In this document: positions 15,001-30,000 of the stretch, in pieces
Layout: the number at the start of each line of letters is the position of its first letter
Numbering within the stretch: position 1 is the stretch's first letter
Source: Rhynchopus euleeides
Lineage: Eukaryota; Euglenozoa; Diplonemea; Diplonemida; Diplonemidae
DNA length: 64,000 bases
Assembly (NCBI GenBank): GCA_963210315.1
Contig: OY723261.1
Coordinates: 1,116,001 to 1,180,000, forward strand
Direction: 5' to 3'
Made by a program: the position numbers and the translations under genes
Notes under the pieces: model-generated
The model's input: only the letters and a program-made list of their open reading frames with translations
The model's database searches: none
Told to the model about the DNA's origin: nothing

Positions 15001-18000
15001 CAGTGCGACGCTGGTTTCACCTGCATGGACGACACCCGTGACAACTGCGACCCCAACAAGGGTGGCCGGGACTGCAGCGGGTGCTGTGTGCGTCTGGTGA
15101 TCCCTGAGACGAAGAAGCCTGCCCCTGTTGTCGACACGTGCACCATGTGCGGCGGCATTGCCAACATCCAGTGCGACGCTGGTTTCACCTGCATGGACGA
15201 CACCCGCGACAACTGCGACCCCAACAAGGGTGGCCGGGACTGCAGCGGGTGCTGTGTGCGCCTGGTAATCCCTGAGGCGAAGAAGCCTGCCCCTGTTGTC
15301 GACACGTGCACCATGTGTGGCGGCATCGCGAACATCCAGTGCGACGCTGGTTTCACCTGCATGGACGACACCCGTGACAACTGTGACCCCAACAAGGGTG
15401 GCCGGGACTGCAGCGGGTGCTGTGTGCGTCTGGTGATCCCTGAGACGAAGAAGCCTGCCCCTGTTGTCGACACGTGCACCATGTGCGGCGGCATTGCCAA
15501 CATCCAGTGCGACGCTGGTTTCACCTGCATGGACGACACCCGTGACAACTGTGACCCCAACAAGGGTGGCCGGGACTGCAGCGGGTGCTGTGTGCGTCTG
15601 GTGATCCCTGAGACGAAGAAGCCTGCCCCTGTTGTCGACACGTGCACCATGTGCGGGGGCATTGCCAACATCCAGTGCTACGCTGGTTTCACCTGCATGG
15701 ACGACACCCGTGACAACTGCGACCCCAACAAGGGTGGCCGGGACTGCAGCGGGTGCTGTGTGCGTCTGGTGATCCCTGAGACGAAGAAGCCTGCCCCTGT
15801 TGTCGACACGTGCACCATGTGCGGCGGCATTGCCAACATCCAGTGCGACGCTGGTTTCACCTGCATGGACGACACCCGTGACAACTGTGACCCCAACAAG
15901 GGTGGCCGGGACTGCAGCGGGTGCTGTGTGCGCCTGGTGATCCCTGAGACCCGGAAGCCTGCCCCTGTTGTCGACACGTGCACCATGTGTGGCGGCATCG
16001 CGAACATCCAGTGCGACGCTGGTTTCACCTGCATGGACGACACCCGTGACAACTGTGACCCCAACAAGGGTGGCCGGGACTGCAGCGGGTGCTGTGTGCG
16101 TCTGGTGATCCCTGAGACGAAGAAGCCTGCCCCTGTTGTCGACACGTGCACCATGTGCGGCGGCATTGCCAACATCCAGTGCGACGCTGGTTTCACCTGC
16201 ATGGACGACACCCGTGACAACTGTGACCCCAACAAGGGTGGCCGGGACTGCAGCGGGTGCTGTGTGCGCCTGGTGATCCCTGAGACCCGGAAGCCTGCCC
16301 CTGTTGTCGACACGTGCACCATGTGCGGCGGCATCGCGAACATCTAGTGCGACGCTGGCTTCACCTGCATGGACGACACCCGTGACAACTGCGACCCCAA
16401 CAAGGGTGGCCGGGACTGCAGCGGGTGCTGTGTGCGCCTGGTGATCCCTGAGACGAAGAAGCCTGCCCCTGTTGTCGACACGTGCACCATGTGCGGCGGC
16501 ATCGCGAACATCCAGTGCGACGCTGGTTTCACCTGCATGGACGACACCCGTGACAACTGTGACCCCAACAAGGGTGGCCGGGACTGCAGCGGGTGCTGTG
16601 TGCGCCTGGTGATCCCTGAGACCCGGAAGCCTGCCCCTGTTGTCGACACGTGCACCATGTGCGGCGGTATCGCGAACATCTAGTGCGACGCTGGCTTCAC
16701 CTGCATGGACGACACCCGTGACAACTGTGACCCCAACAAGGGTGGCCGGGACTGCAGCGGGTGCTGTGTGCGCCTGGTGATCCCTGAGACCCGGAAGCCT
16801 GCCCCTGTTGTCGACACGTGCACCATGTGTGGCGGCATCGCGAACATCCAGTGCGACGCTGGTTTCACCTGCATGGACGACACCCGTGACAACTGCGACC
16901 CAGCAAGGGTGGCCGGGACTGCAGCGGGTGCTGTGTGCGCCTGGTGATCCCTGAGACCCGGAAGCCTGCCCCTGTTGTCGACACGTGCACCATGTGCGGC
17001 GGTATCGCGAACATCTAGTGCGACGCTGGCTTCACCTGCATGGACGACACCCGTGACAACTGCGACCCCAACAAGGGTGGCCGGGACTGCAGCGGGTGCT
17101 GTGTGCGCCTGGTGATCCCTGAGACGAAGAAGCCTGCCCCTGTTGTCGACACGTGCACCATGTGTGGCGGCATCGCGAACATCCAGTGCGACGCTGGTTT
17201 CACCTGCATGGACGACACCCGTGACAACTGCGACCCCAACGAGGGTGGCCGGGACTGCAGCGGGTGCTGTGTGCGCCTGGTGATCCCTGAGACGAAGAAG
17301 CCTGCCCCTGTTGTCGACACGTGCACCATGTGCGGCGGCATTGCCAACATCCAGTGCGACGCTGGTTTCACCTGCATGGACGACACCCGTGACAACTGCG
17401 ACCCCAACGAGGGTGGCCGGGACTGCAGCGGGTGCTGTGTGCGCCTGGTGATCCCTGAGACGAAGAAGCCTGCCCCTGTTGTCGACACGTGCACCATGTG
17501 CGGCGGCATTGCCAACATCCAGTGCGACGCTGGTTTCACCTGCATGGACGACACCCGTGACAACTGTGACCCCAACAAGGGTGGCCGGGACTGCAGCGGG
17601 TGCTGTGTGCGCCTGGTGATCCCTGAGACGAAGAAGCCTGCCCCTGTTGTCGACACGTGCACCATGTGTGGCGGCATCGCGAACATCCAGTGCGACGCTG
17701 GTTTCACCTGCATGGACGACACCCGTGACAACTGCGACCCCAACGAGGGTGGCCGGGACTGCAGCGGGTGCTGTGTGCGCCTGGTGATCCCTGAGACGAA
17801 GAAGCCTGCCCCTGTTGTCGACACGTGCACCATGTGTGGCGGCATCGCGAACATCCAGTGCGACGCTGGTTTCACCTGCATGGACGACACCCGTGACAAC
17901 TGTGACCCCAACAAGGGTGGCCGGGACTGCAGCGGGTGCTGTGTGCGTCTGGTGATCCCTGAGACGAAGAAGCCTGCCCCTGTTGTCGACACGTGCACCA

Positions 18001-21000
18001 TGTGCGGCGGCATTGCCAACATCCAGTGCGACGCTGGTTTCACCTGCATGGACGACACCCGTGACAACTGTGACCCCAACAAGGGTGGCCGGGACTGCAG
18101 CGGGTGCTGTGTGCGTCTGGTGATCCCTGAGACGAAGAAGCCTGCCCCTGTTGTCGACACGTGCACCATGTGCGGGGGCATTGCCAACATCCAGTGCTAC
18201 GCTGGTTTCACCTGCATGGACGACACCCGTGACAACTGCGACCCCAACAAGGGTGGCCGGGACTGCAGCGGGTGCTGTGTGCGTCTGGTGATCCCTGAGA
18301 CTAAGAAGCCTGCCCCTGTTGTCGACACCTGCACCATGTGCGGCGGCATCGCGATCCTCCAGTGCGACGCTGGTTTCACCTGCATGGACGACACCCGTGA
18401 CAACTGCGACCCCAACAAGGGTGGCCGGGACTGCAGCGGGTGCTGTGTGCGTCTGGTGATCCCTGAGACGAAGAAGCCTGCCCCTGTTGTCGACACGTGC
18501 ACCATGTGCGGGGGCATTGCCAACATCCAGTGCTACGCTGGTTTCACCTGCATGGACGACACCCGTGACAACTGCGACCCCAACAAGGGTGGCCGGGACT
18601 GCAGCGGGTGCTGTGTGCGTCTGGTGATCCCTGAGACTAAGAAGCCTGCCCCTGTTGTCGACACCTGCACCATGTGCGGCGGCATCGCGATCCTCCAGTG
18701 CGACGCTGGTTTCACCTGCATGGACGACACCCGTGACAACTGCGACCCCAACAAGGGTGGCCGGGACTGCAGCGGGTGCTGTGTGCGTCTGGTGATCCCT
18801 GAGACGAAGAAGCCTGCCCCTGTTGTCGACACGTGCACCATGTGTGGCGGCATCGCGAACATCCAGTGCGACGCTGGTTTCACCTGCATGGACGACACCC
18901 GTGACAACTGCGACCCCAACAAGGGTGGCCGGGACTGCAGCGTGTGCTGCGTGCGTCTGGTGATCCCTGAGACGAAGAAGCCTGCCCCTGTTGTCGACAC
19001 GTGCACCATGTGCGGCGGCATTGCCAACATCCAGTGCGACGCTGGTTTCACCTGCATGGACGACACCCGTGACAACTGCGACCCCAGCAAGGGTGGCCGG
19101 GACCGCAGCGGGTGCTGTGTGCGTCTGGTGATCCCTGAGACGAAGAAGCCTGCCCCTGTTGTCGACACGTGCACCATGTGCGGCGGCATTGCCAACATCC
19201 AGTGCGACGCTGGTTTCACCTGCATGGACGACACCCGTGACAACTGCGACCCCAGCAAGGGTGGCCGGGACCGCAGCGGGTGCTGTGTGCGTCTGGTGAT
19301 CCCTGAGACGAAGAAGCCTGCCCCTGTTGTCGACACGTGCACCATGTGCGGCGGCATTGCCAACATCCAGTGCGACGCTGGTTTCACCTGCATGGACGAC
19401 ACCCGTGACAACTGCGTCCCCAGCAACGGTGGCCGGGACTGCAGCGGGTGCTGTGTGCGCCTGGTGATCCCTGAGACGAAGAAGCCTGCCCCTGTTGTCG
19501 ACACGTGCACCATGTGTGGCGGCATCGCGAACATCCAGTGCGACGCTGGTTTCACCTGCATGGACGACACCCGTGACAACTGTGACCCCAACAAGGGTGG
19601 CCGGGACTGCAGCGGGTGCTGTGTGCGTCTGGTGATCCCTGAGACCCGGAAGCCTGCCCCTGTTGTCGACACGTGCACCATGTGTGGCGGCATCGCGAAC
19701 ATCCAGTGCGACGCTGGTTTCACCTGCATGGACGACACCCGTGACAACTGCGACCCCAACAAGGGTGGCCGGGACTGCAGCGGGTGCTGTGTGCGTCTGG
19801 TGATCCCTGAGACGAAGAAGCCTGCCCCTGTTGACGACACGTGCACCATGTGCGGGGGCATTGCCAACATCCAGTGCTACGCTGGTTTCACCTGCATGGA
19901 CGACACCCGTGACAACTGCGACCCCAACAAGGGTGGCCGGGACTGCAGCGGGTGCTGTGTGCGTCTGGTGATCCCTGAGACGAAGAAGCCTGCCCCTGTT
20001 GTCGACACGTGCACCATGTGCGGCGGCATTGCCAACATCCAGTGCGACGCTGGTTTCACCTGCATGGACGACACCCGTGACAACTGCGACCCAGCAAGGG
20101 TGGCCGGGACTGCAGCGGGTGCTGTGTGCGCCTGGTGATCCCTGAGACGAAGAAGCCTGCCCCTGTTGTCGACACGTGCACCATGTGCGGCGGCATTGCC
20201 AACATCCAGTGCGACGCTGGTTTCACCTGCATGGACGACACCCGTGACAACTGCGACCCAACAAGGGTGGCCGGGACTGCAGCGGGTGCTGTGTGCGCCT
20301 GGTGATCCCTGAGACGAAGAAGCCTGCCCCTGTTGTCGACACGTGCACCATGTGCGGCGGCATCGCGAACATCCAGTGCGACGCTGGCTTCACCTGCATG
20401 GACGACACCCGTGACAACTGCGACCCCAACAACGGTGGCCGGGACTGCAGCGTGTGCTGTGTGCGTCTGGTGATCCCTGAGACGAAGAAGCCTGCCCCTG
20501 TTGTCGACACGTGCACCATGTGCGGCGGCATTGCCAACATCCAGTGCGACGCTGGTTTCACCTGCATGGACGACACCCGTGACAACTGCGACCCCAACAA
20601 GGGTGGCCGGGACTGCAGCGGGTGCTGTGTGCGCCTGGTGATCCCTGAGACGAAGAAGCCTGCCCCTGTTGTCGACACGTGCACCATGTGCGGCGGCATC
20701 GCGAACATCCAGTGCGACGCTGGCTTCACCTGCATGGACGACACCCGTGACAACTGCGACCCCAACAACGGTGGCCGGGACTGCAGCGTGTGCTGCGTGC
20801 GTCTGGTGATCCCTGAGACGAAGAAGCCTGCCCCTGTTGTCGACACGTGCACCATGTGCGGCGGCATTGCCAACATCCAGTGCGACGCTGGTTTCACCTG
20901 CATGGACGACACCCGTGACAACTGCGACCCCAGCAACGGTGGCCGGGACTGCAGCGGGTGCTGTGTGCGCCTGGTGATCCCTGAGACCCGCAAGCCTGCC

Positions 21001-24000
21001 CCTGTTGTCGACACGTGCACCATGTGCGGCGGTATCGCGAACATCTAGTGCGACGCTGGTTTCACCTGCATGGACGACACCCGTGACAACTGCGACCCCA
21101 ACAAGGGTGGCCGGGACTGCAGCGGGTGCTGTGTGCGCCTGGTGATCCCTGAGACGAAGAAGCCTGCCCCTGTTGTCGACACGTGCACCATGTGTGGCGG
21201 CATCGCGAACATCCAGTGCGACGCTGGTTTCACCTGCATGGACGACACCCGTGACAACTGTGACCCCAACAAGGGTGGCCGGGACTGCAGCGGGTGCTGT
21301 GTGCGTCTGGTGATCCCTGAGACGAAGAAGCCTGCCCCTGTTGTCGACACGTGCACCATGTGCGGCGGCATTGCCAACATCCAGTGCGACGCTGGTTTCA
21401 CCTGCATGGACGACACCCGTGACAACTGCGACCCCAACAAGGGTGGCCGGGACTGCAGCGGGTGCTGTGTGCGTCTGGTGATCCCTGAGACGAAGAAGCC
21501 TGCCCCTGTTGTCGACACCTGCACCATGTGCGGCGGCATCGCGATCCTCCAGTGCGACGCTGGTTTCACCTGCATGGACGACACCCGTGACAACTGCGAC
21601 CCCAACAAGGGTGGCCGGGACTGCAGCGGGTGCTGTGTGCGTCTGGTGATCCCTGAGACGAAGAAGCCTGCCCCTGTTGTCGACACGTGCACCATGTGCG
21701 GCGGCATCGCGAACATCCAGTGCGACGCTGGTTTCACCTGCATGGACGACACCCGTGACAACTGCGACCCCAGCAAGGGTGGCCGGGACTGCAGCGGGTG
21801 CTGTGTGCGTCTGGTGATCCCTGAGACGAAGAAGCCTGCCCCTGTTGTCGACACGTGCACCATGTGCGGCGGCATTGCCAACATCCAGTGCGACGCTGGT
21901 TTCACCTGCATGGACGACACCCGTGACAACTGCGACCCAGCAAGGGTGGCCGGGACTGCAGCGGGTGCTGTGTGCGCCTGGTGATCCCTGAGACCCGGAA
22001 GCCTGCCCCTGTTGTCGACACGTGCACCATGTGCGGCGGTATCGCGAACATCTAGTGCGACGCTGGCTTCACCTGCATGGACGACACCCGTGACAACTGC
22101 GACCCCAACAAGGGTGGCCGGGACTGCAGCGGGTGCTGTGTGCGCCTGGTGATCCCTGAGACGAAGAAGCCTGCCCCTGTTGTCGACACGTGCACCATGT
22201 GTGGCGGCATCGCGAACATCCAGTGCGACGCTGGTTTCACCTGCATGGACGACACCCGTGACAACTGTGACCCCAACAAGGGTGGCCGGGACTGCAGCGG
22301 GTGCTGTGTGCGTCTGGTGATCCCTGAGACGAAGAAGCCTGCCCCTGTTGTCGACACGTGCACCATGTGCGGCGGCATTGCCAACATCCAGTGCGACGCT
22401 GGTTTCACCTGCATGGACGACACCCGCGACAACTGCGACCCCAACAAGGGTGGCCGGGACTGCAGCGGGTGCTGTGTGCGCCTGGTAATCCCTGAGACGA
22501 AGAAGCCTGCCCCTGTTGTCGACACGTGCACCATGTGTGGCGGCATCGCGAACATCCAGTGCGACGCTGGTTTCACCTGCATGGACGACACCCGTGACAA
22601 CTGTGACCCCAACAAGGGTGGCCGGGACTGCAGCGGGTGCTGTGTGCGTCTGGTGATCCCTGAGACGAAGAAGCCTGCCCCTGTTGTCGACACGTGCACC
22701 ATGTGCGGCGGCATTGCCAACATCCAGTGCGACGCTGGTTTCACCTGCATGGACGACACCCGTGACAACTGTGACCCCAACAAGGGTGGCCGGGACTGCA
22801 GCGGGTGTTGTGTGCGCCTGGTGATCCCTGAGACCCGGAAGCCTGCCCCTGTTGTCGACACGTGCACCATGTGCGGCGGTATCGCGAACATCTAGTGCGA
22901 CGCTGGCTTCACCTGCATGGACGACACCCGTGACAACTGCGACCCCAACAAGGGTGGCCGGGACTGCAGCGGGTGCTGTGTGCGCCTGGTAATCCCTGAG
23001 ACGAAGAAGCCTGCCCCTGTTGTCGACACGTGCACCATGTGTGGCGGCATCGCGAACATCCAGTGCGACGCTGGTTTCACCTGCATGGACGACACCCGTG
23101 ACAACTGTGACCCCAACAAGGGTGGCCGGGACTGCAGCGGGTGCTGTGTGCGTCTGGTGATCCCTGAGACCCGGAAGCCTGCCCCTGTTGTCGACACGTG
23201 CACCATGTGTGGCGGCATCGCGAACATCCAGTGCGACGCTGGTTTCACCTGCATGGACGACACCCGTGACAACTGCGACCCAGCAAGGGTGGCCGGGACT
23301 GCAGCGGGTGCTGTGTGCGCCTGGTGATCCCTGAGACCCGGAAGCCTGCCCCTGTTGTCGACACGTGCACCATGTGCGGCGGTATCGCGAACATCTAGTG
23401 CGACGCTGGCTTCACCTGCATGGACGACACCCGTGACAACTGCGACCCCAACAAGGGTGGCCGGGACTGCAGCGGGTGCTGTGTGCGCCTGGTGATCCCT
23501 GAGACGAAGAAGCCTGCCCCTGTTGTCGACACGTGCACCATGTGTGGCGGCATCGCGAACATCCAGTGCGACGCTGGTTTCACCTGCATGGACGACACCC
23601 GTGACAACTGCGACCCCAACAAGGGTGGCCGGGACTGCAGCGGGTGCTGTGTGCGCCTGGTGATCCCTGAGACGAAGAAGCCTGCCCCTGTTGTCGACAC
23701 GTGCACCATGTGCGGCGGCCTTGCCAACATCCAGTGCGACGCTGGTTTCACCTGCATGGACGACACCCGTGACAACTGCGACCCCAACAAGGGTGGCCGG
23801 GACTGCAGCGGGTGCTGTGTGCGCCTGGTGATCCCTGAGACGAAGAAGCCTGCCCCTGTTGTCGACACGTGCACCATGTGCGGCGGCATTGCCAACATCC
23901 AGTGCGACGCTGGTTTCACCTGCATGGACGACACCCGCGACAACTGCGACCCCAACAAGGGTGGCCGGGACTGCAGCGGGTGCTGTGTGCGCCTGGTAAT

Positions 24001-27000
24001 CCCTGAGACGAAGAAGCCTGCCCCTGTTGTCGACACGTGCACCATGTGTGGCGGCATCGCGAACATCCAGTGCGACGCTGGTTTCACCTGCATGGACGAC
24101 ACCCGCGACAACTGCGACCCCAACAAGGGTGGCCGGGACTGCAGCGGGTGCTGTGTGCGCCTGGTAATCCCTGAGACGAAGAAGCCTGCCCCTGTTGTCG
24201 ACACGTGCACCATGTGTGGCGGCATCGCGAACATCCAGTGCGACGCTGGTTTCACCTGCATGGACGACACCCGTGACAACTGTGACCCCAACAAGGGTGG
24301 CCGGGACTGCAGCGGGTGCTGTGTGCGTCTGGTGATCCCTGAGACGAAGAAGCCTGCCCCTGTTGTCGACACGTGCACCATGTGCGGCGGCATTGCCAAC
24401 ATCCAGTGCGACGCTGGTTTCACCTGCATGGACGACACCCGTGACAACTGTGACCCCAACAAGGGTGGCCGGGACTGCAGCGGGTGCTGTGTGCGTCTGG
24501 TGATCCCTGAGACGAAGAAGCCTGCCCCTGTTGTCGACACGTGCACCATGTGCGGGGGCATTGCCAACATCCAGTGCTACGCTGGTTTCACCTGCATGGA
24601 CGACACCCGTGACAACTGCGACCCCAACAAGGGTGGCCGGGACTGCAGCGGGTGCTGTGTGCGTCTGGTGATCCCTGAGACGAAGAAGCCTGCCCCTGTT
24701 GTCGACACGTGCACCATGTGCGGCGGCATTGCCAACATCCAGTGCGACGCTGGTTTCACCTGCATGGACGACACCCGTGACAACTGCGACCCCAGCAAGG
24801 GTGGCCGGGACCGCAGCGGGTGCTGTGTGCGTCTGGTGATCCCTGAGACGAAGAAGCCTGCCCCTGTTGTCGACACGTGCACCATGTGCGGCGGCATTGC
24901 CAACATCCAGTGCGACGCTGGTTTCACCTGCATGGACGACACCCGTGACAACTGTGACCCCAACAAGGGTGGCCGGGACTGCAGCGGGTGCTGTGTGCGT
25001 CTGGTGATCCCTGAGACCCGGAAGCCTGCCCCTGTTGTCGACACGTGCACCATGTGCGGCGGCATTGCCAACATCCAGTGCGACGCTGGTTTCACCTGCA
25101 TGGACGACACCCGTGACAACTGCGACCCCAGCAAGGGTGGCCGGGACCGCAGCGGGTGCTGTGTGCGTCTGGTGATCCCTGAGACGAAGAAGCCTGCCCC
25201 TGTTGTCGACACGTGCACCATGTGCGGCGGCATTGCCAACATCCAGTGCGACGCTGGTTTCACCTGCATGGACGACACCCGTGACAACTGCGACCCCAGC
25301 AAGGGTGGCCGGGACCGCAGCGGGTGCTGTGTGCGTCTGGTGATCCCTGAGACGAAGAAGCCTGCCCCTGTTGACGACACGTGCACCATGTGCGGCGGCA
25401 TTGCCAACATCCAGTGCGACGCTGGTTTCACCTGCATGGACGACACCCGTGACAACTGCGACCCAGCAAGGGTGGCCGGGACTGCAGCGGGTGCTGTGTG
25501 CGCCTGGTGATCCCTGAGACGAAGAAGCCTGCCCCTGTTGTCGACACGTGCACCATGTGCGGCGGCATTGCCAACATCCAGTGCGACGCTGGTTTCACCT
25601 GCATGGACGACACCCGTGACAACTGCGACCCAACAAGGGTGGCCGGGACTGCAGCGGGTGCTGTGTGCGCCTGGTGATCCCTGAGACGAAGAAGCCTGCC
25701 CCTGTTGTCGACACGTGCACCATGTGCGGCGGCATCGCGAACATCCAGTGCGACGCTGGCTTCACCTGCATGGACGACACCCGTGACAACTGCGACCCCA
25801 ACAACGGTGGCCGGGACTGCAGCGTGTGCTGTGTGCGTCTGGTGATCCCTGAGACGAAGAAGCCTGCCCCTGTTGTCGACACGTGCACCATGTGCGGCGG
25901 CATTGCCAACATCCAGTGCGACGCTGGTTTCACCTGCATGGACGACACCCGTGATAACTGCGACCCCAACAAGGGTGGCCGGGACTGCAGCGGGTGCTGT
26001 GTGCGCCTGGTGATCCCTGAGACGAAGAAGCCTGCCCCTGTTGTCGACACGTGCACCATGTGCGGCGGCATCGCGAACATCCAGTGCGACGCTGGCTTCA
26101 CCTGCATGGACGACACCCGTGACAACTGCGACCCCAACAACGGTGGCCGGGACTGCAGCGTGTGCTGCGTGCGTCTGGTGATCCCTGAGACGAAGAAGCC
26201 TGCCCCTGTTGTCGACACGTGCACCATGTGTGGCGGCATCGCGAACATCCAGTGCGACGCTGGTTTCACCTGCATGGACGACACCCGTGACAACTGCGAC
26301 CCCAGCAAGGGTGGCCGGGACCGCAGCGGGTGCTGTGTGCGTCTGGTGATCCCTGAGACGAAGAAGCCTGCCCCTGTTGTCGACACGTGCACCATGTGCG
26401 GCGGCATCGCGAACATCCAGTGCGACGCTGGTTTCACCTGCATGGACGACACCCGTGACAACTGCGACCCCAGCAAGGGTGGCCGGGACCGCAGCGGGTG
26501 CTGTGTGCGTCTGGTGATCCCTGAGACGAAGAAGCCTGCCCCTGTTGTCGACACGTGCACCATGTGTGGCGGCATCGCGAACATCCAGTGCGACGCTGGT
26601 TTCACCTGCATGGACGACACCCGTGACAACTGCGACCCCAACAAGGGTGGCCGGGACTGCAGCGGGTGCTGTGTGCGTCTGGTGATCCCTGAGACGAAGA
26701 AGCCTGCCCCTGTTGTCGACACGTGCACCATGTGCGGCGGCATTGCCAACATCCAGTGCGACGCTGGTTTCACCTGCATGGACGACACCCGTGACAACTG
26801 CGACCCCAACAAGGGTGGCCGGGACTGCAGCGGGTGCTGTGTGCGTCTGGTGATCCCTGAGACGAAGAAGCCTGCCCCTGTTGTCGACACGTGCACCATG
26901 TGCGGCGGCATCGCGAACATCCAGTGCGACGCTGGTTTCACCTGCATGGACGACACCCGTGACAACTGCGACCCCAGCAAGGGTGGCCGGGACTGCAGCG

Positions 27001-30000
27001 GGTGCTGTGTGCGTCTGGTGATCCCTGAGACGAAGAAGCCTGCCCCTGTTGTCGACACGTGCACCATGTGCGGCGGCATCGCGAACATCCAGTGCGACGC
27101 TGGTTTCACCTGCATGGACGACACCCGTGACAACTGCGACCCCAACAAGGGTGGCCGGGACTGCAGCGGGTGCTGTGTGCGTCTGGTGATCCCTGAGACG
27201 AAGAAGCCTGCCCCTGTTGTCGACACGTGCACCATGTGCGGCGGCATTGCCAACATCCAGTGCGACGCTGGTTTCACCTGCATGGACGACACCCGTGACA
27301 ACTGCGACCCCAGCAACGGTGGCCGGGACTGCAGCGGGTGCTGTGTGCGCCTGGTGATCCCTGAGACCCGGAAGCCTGCCCCTGTTGTCGACACGTGCAC
27401 CATGTGCGGCGGTATCGCGAACATCTAGTGCGACGCTGGCTTCACCTGCATGGACGACACCCGTGACAACTGCGACCCCAACAAGGGTGGCCGGGACTGC
27501 AGCGGGTGCTGTGTGCGCCTGGTGATCCCTGAGACGAAGAAGCCTGCCCCTGTTGTCGACACGTGCACCATGTGTGGCGGCATCGCGAACATCCAGTGCG
27601 ACGCTGGTTTCACCTGCATGGACGACACCCGTGACAACTGCGACCCCAACAAGGGTGGCCGGGACTGCAGCGGGTGCTGTGTGCGTCTGGTGATCCCTGA
27701 GACGAAGAAGCCTGCCCCTGTTGTCGACACGTGCACCATGTGTGGCGGCATCGCGAACATCCAGTGCGACGCTGGTTTCACCTGCATGGACGACACCCGT
27801 GACAACTGTGACCCCAACAAGGGTGGCCGGGACTGCAGCGGGTGCTGTGTGCGTCTGGTGATCCCTGAGACCCGGAAGCCTGCCCCTGTTGTCGACACGT
27901 GCACCATGTGCGGCGGCATTGCCAACATCCAGTGCGACGCTGGTTTCACCTGCATGGACGACACCCGTGACAACTGCGACCCCAGCAAGGGTGGCCGGGA
28001 CCGCAGCGGGTGCTGTGTGCGTCTGGTGATCCCTGAGACGAAGAAGCCTGCCCCTGTTGTCGACACGTGCACCATGTGCGGCGGCATTGCCAACATCCAG
28101 TGCGACGCTGGTTTCACCTGCATGGACGACACCCGTGACAACTGCGACCCCAGCAAGGGTGGCCGGGACCGCAGCGGGTGCTGTGTGCGTCTGGTGATCC
28201 CTGAGACGAAGAAGCCTGCCCCTGTTGACGACACGTGCACCATGTGCGGCGGCATTGCCAACATCCAGTGCGACGCTGGTTTCACCTGCATGGACGACAC
28301 CCGTGACAACTGCGACCCAGCAAGGGTGGCCGGGACTGCAGCGGGTGCTGTGTGCGCCTGGTGATCCCTGAGACGAAGAAGCCTGCCCCTGTTGTCGACA
28401 CGTGCACCATGTGCGGCGGCATTGCCAACATCCAGTGCGACGCTGGTTTCACCTGCATGGACGACACCCGTGACAACTGCGACCCAACAAGGGTGGCCGG
28501 GACTGCAGCGGGTGCTGTGTGCGCCTGGTGATCCCTGAGACGAAGAAGCCTGCCCCTGTTGTCGACACGTGCACCATGTGCGGCGGCATCGCGAACATCC
28601 AGTGCGACGCTGGCTTCACCTGCATGGACGACACCCGTGACAACTGCGACCCCAACAACGGTGGCCGGGACTGCAGCGTGTGCTGTGTGCGTCTGGTGAT
28701 CCCTGAGACGAAGAAGCCTGCCCCTGTTGTCGACACGTGCACCATGTGCGGCGGCATTGCCAACATCCAGTGCGACGCTGGTTTCACCTGCATGGACGAC
28801 ACCCGTGATAACTGCGACCCCAACAAGGGTGGCCGGGACTGCAGCGGGTGCTGTGTGCGCCTGGTGATCCCTGAGACGAAGAAGCCTGCCCCTGTTGTCG
28901 ACACGTGCACCATGTGCGGCGGCATCGCGAACATCCAGTGCGACGCTGGCTTCACCTGCATGGACGACACCCGTGCCAACTGCGACCCCAACAACGGTGG
29001 CCGGGACTGCAGCGTGTGCTGCGTGCGTCTGGTGATCCCTGAGACGAAGAAGCCTGCCCCTGTTGTCGACACGTGCACCATGTGTGGCGGCATCGCGAAC
29101 ATCCAGTGCGACGCTGGTTTCACCTGCATGGACGACACCCGTGACAACTGCGACCCCAGCAAGGGTGGCCGGGACCGCAGCGGGTGCTGTGTGCGTCTGG
29201 TGATCCCTGAGACGAAGAAGCCTGCCCCTGTTGTCGACACGTGCACCATGTGCGGCGGCATCGCGAACATCCAGTGCGACGCTGGTTTCACCTGCATGGA
29301 CGACACCCGTGACAACTGCGACCCCAGCAAGGGTGGCCGGGACCGCAGCGGGTGCTGTGTGCGTCTGGTGATCCCTGAGACGAAGAAGCCTGCCCCTGTT
29401 GTCGACACGTGCACCATGTGTGGCGGCATCGCGAACATCCAGTGCGACGCTGGTTTCACCTGCATGGACGACACCCGTGACAACTGCGACCCCAACAAGG
29501 GTGGCCGGGACTGCAGCGGGTGCTGTGTGCGTCTGGTGATCCCTGAGACGAAGAAGCCTGCCCCTGTTGTCGACACGTGCACCATGTGCGGCGGCATTGC
29601 CAACATCCAGTGCGACGCTGGTTTCACCTGCATGGACGACACCCGTGACAACTGCGACCCCAACAAGGGTGGCCGGGACTGCAGCGGGTGCTGTGTGCGT
29701 CTGGTGATCCCTGAGACGAAGAAGCCTGCCCCTGTTGTCGACACGTGCACCATGTGCGGCGGCATCGCGAACATCCAGTGCGACGCTGGTTTCACCTGCA
29801 TGGACGACACCCGTGACAACTGCGACCCCAGCAAGGGTGGCCGGGACTGCAGCGGGTGCTGTGTGCGTCTGGTGATCCCTGAGACGAAGAAGCCTGCCCC
29901 TGTTGTCGACACGTGCACCATGTGCGGCGGCATCGCGAACATCCAGTGCGACGCTGGTTTCACCTGCATGGACGACACCCGTGACAACTGCGACCCCAAC

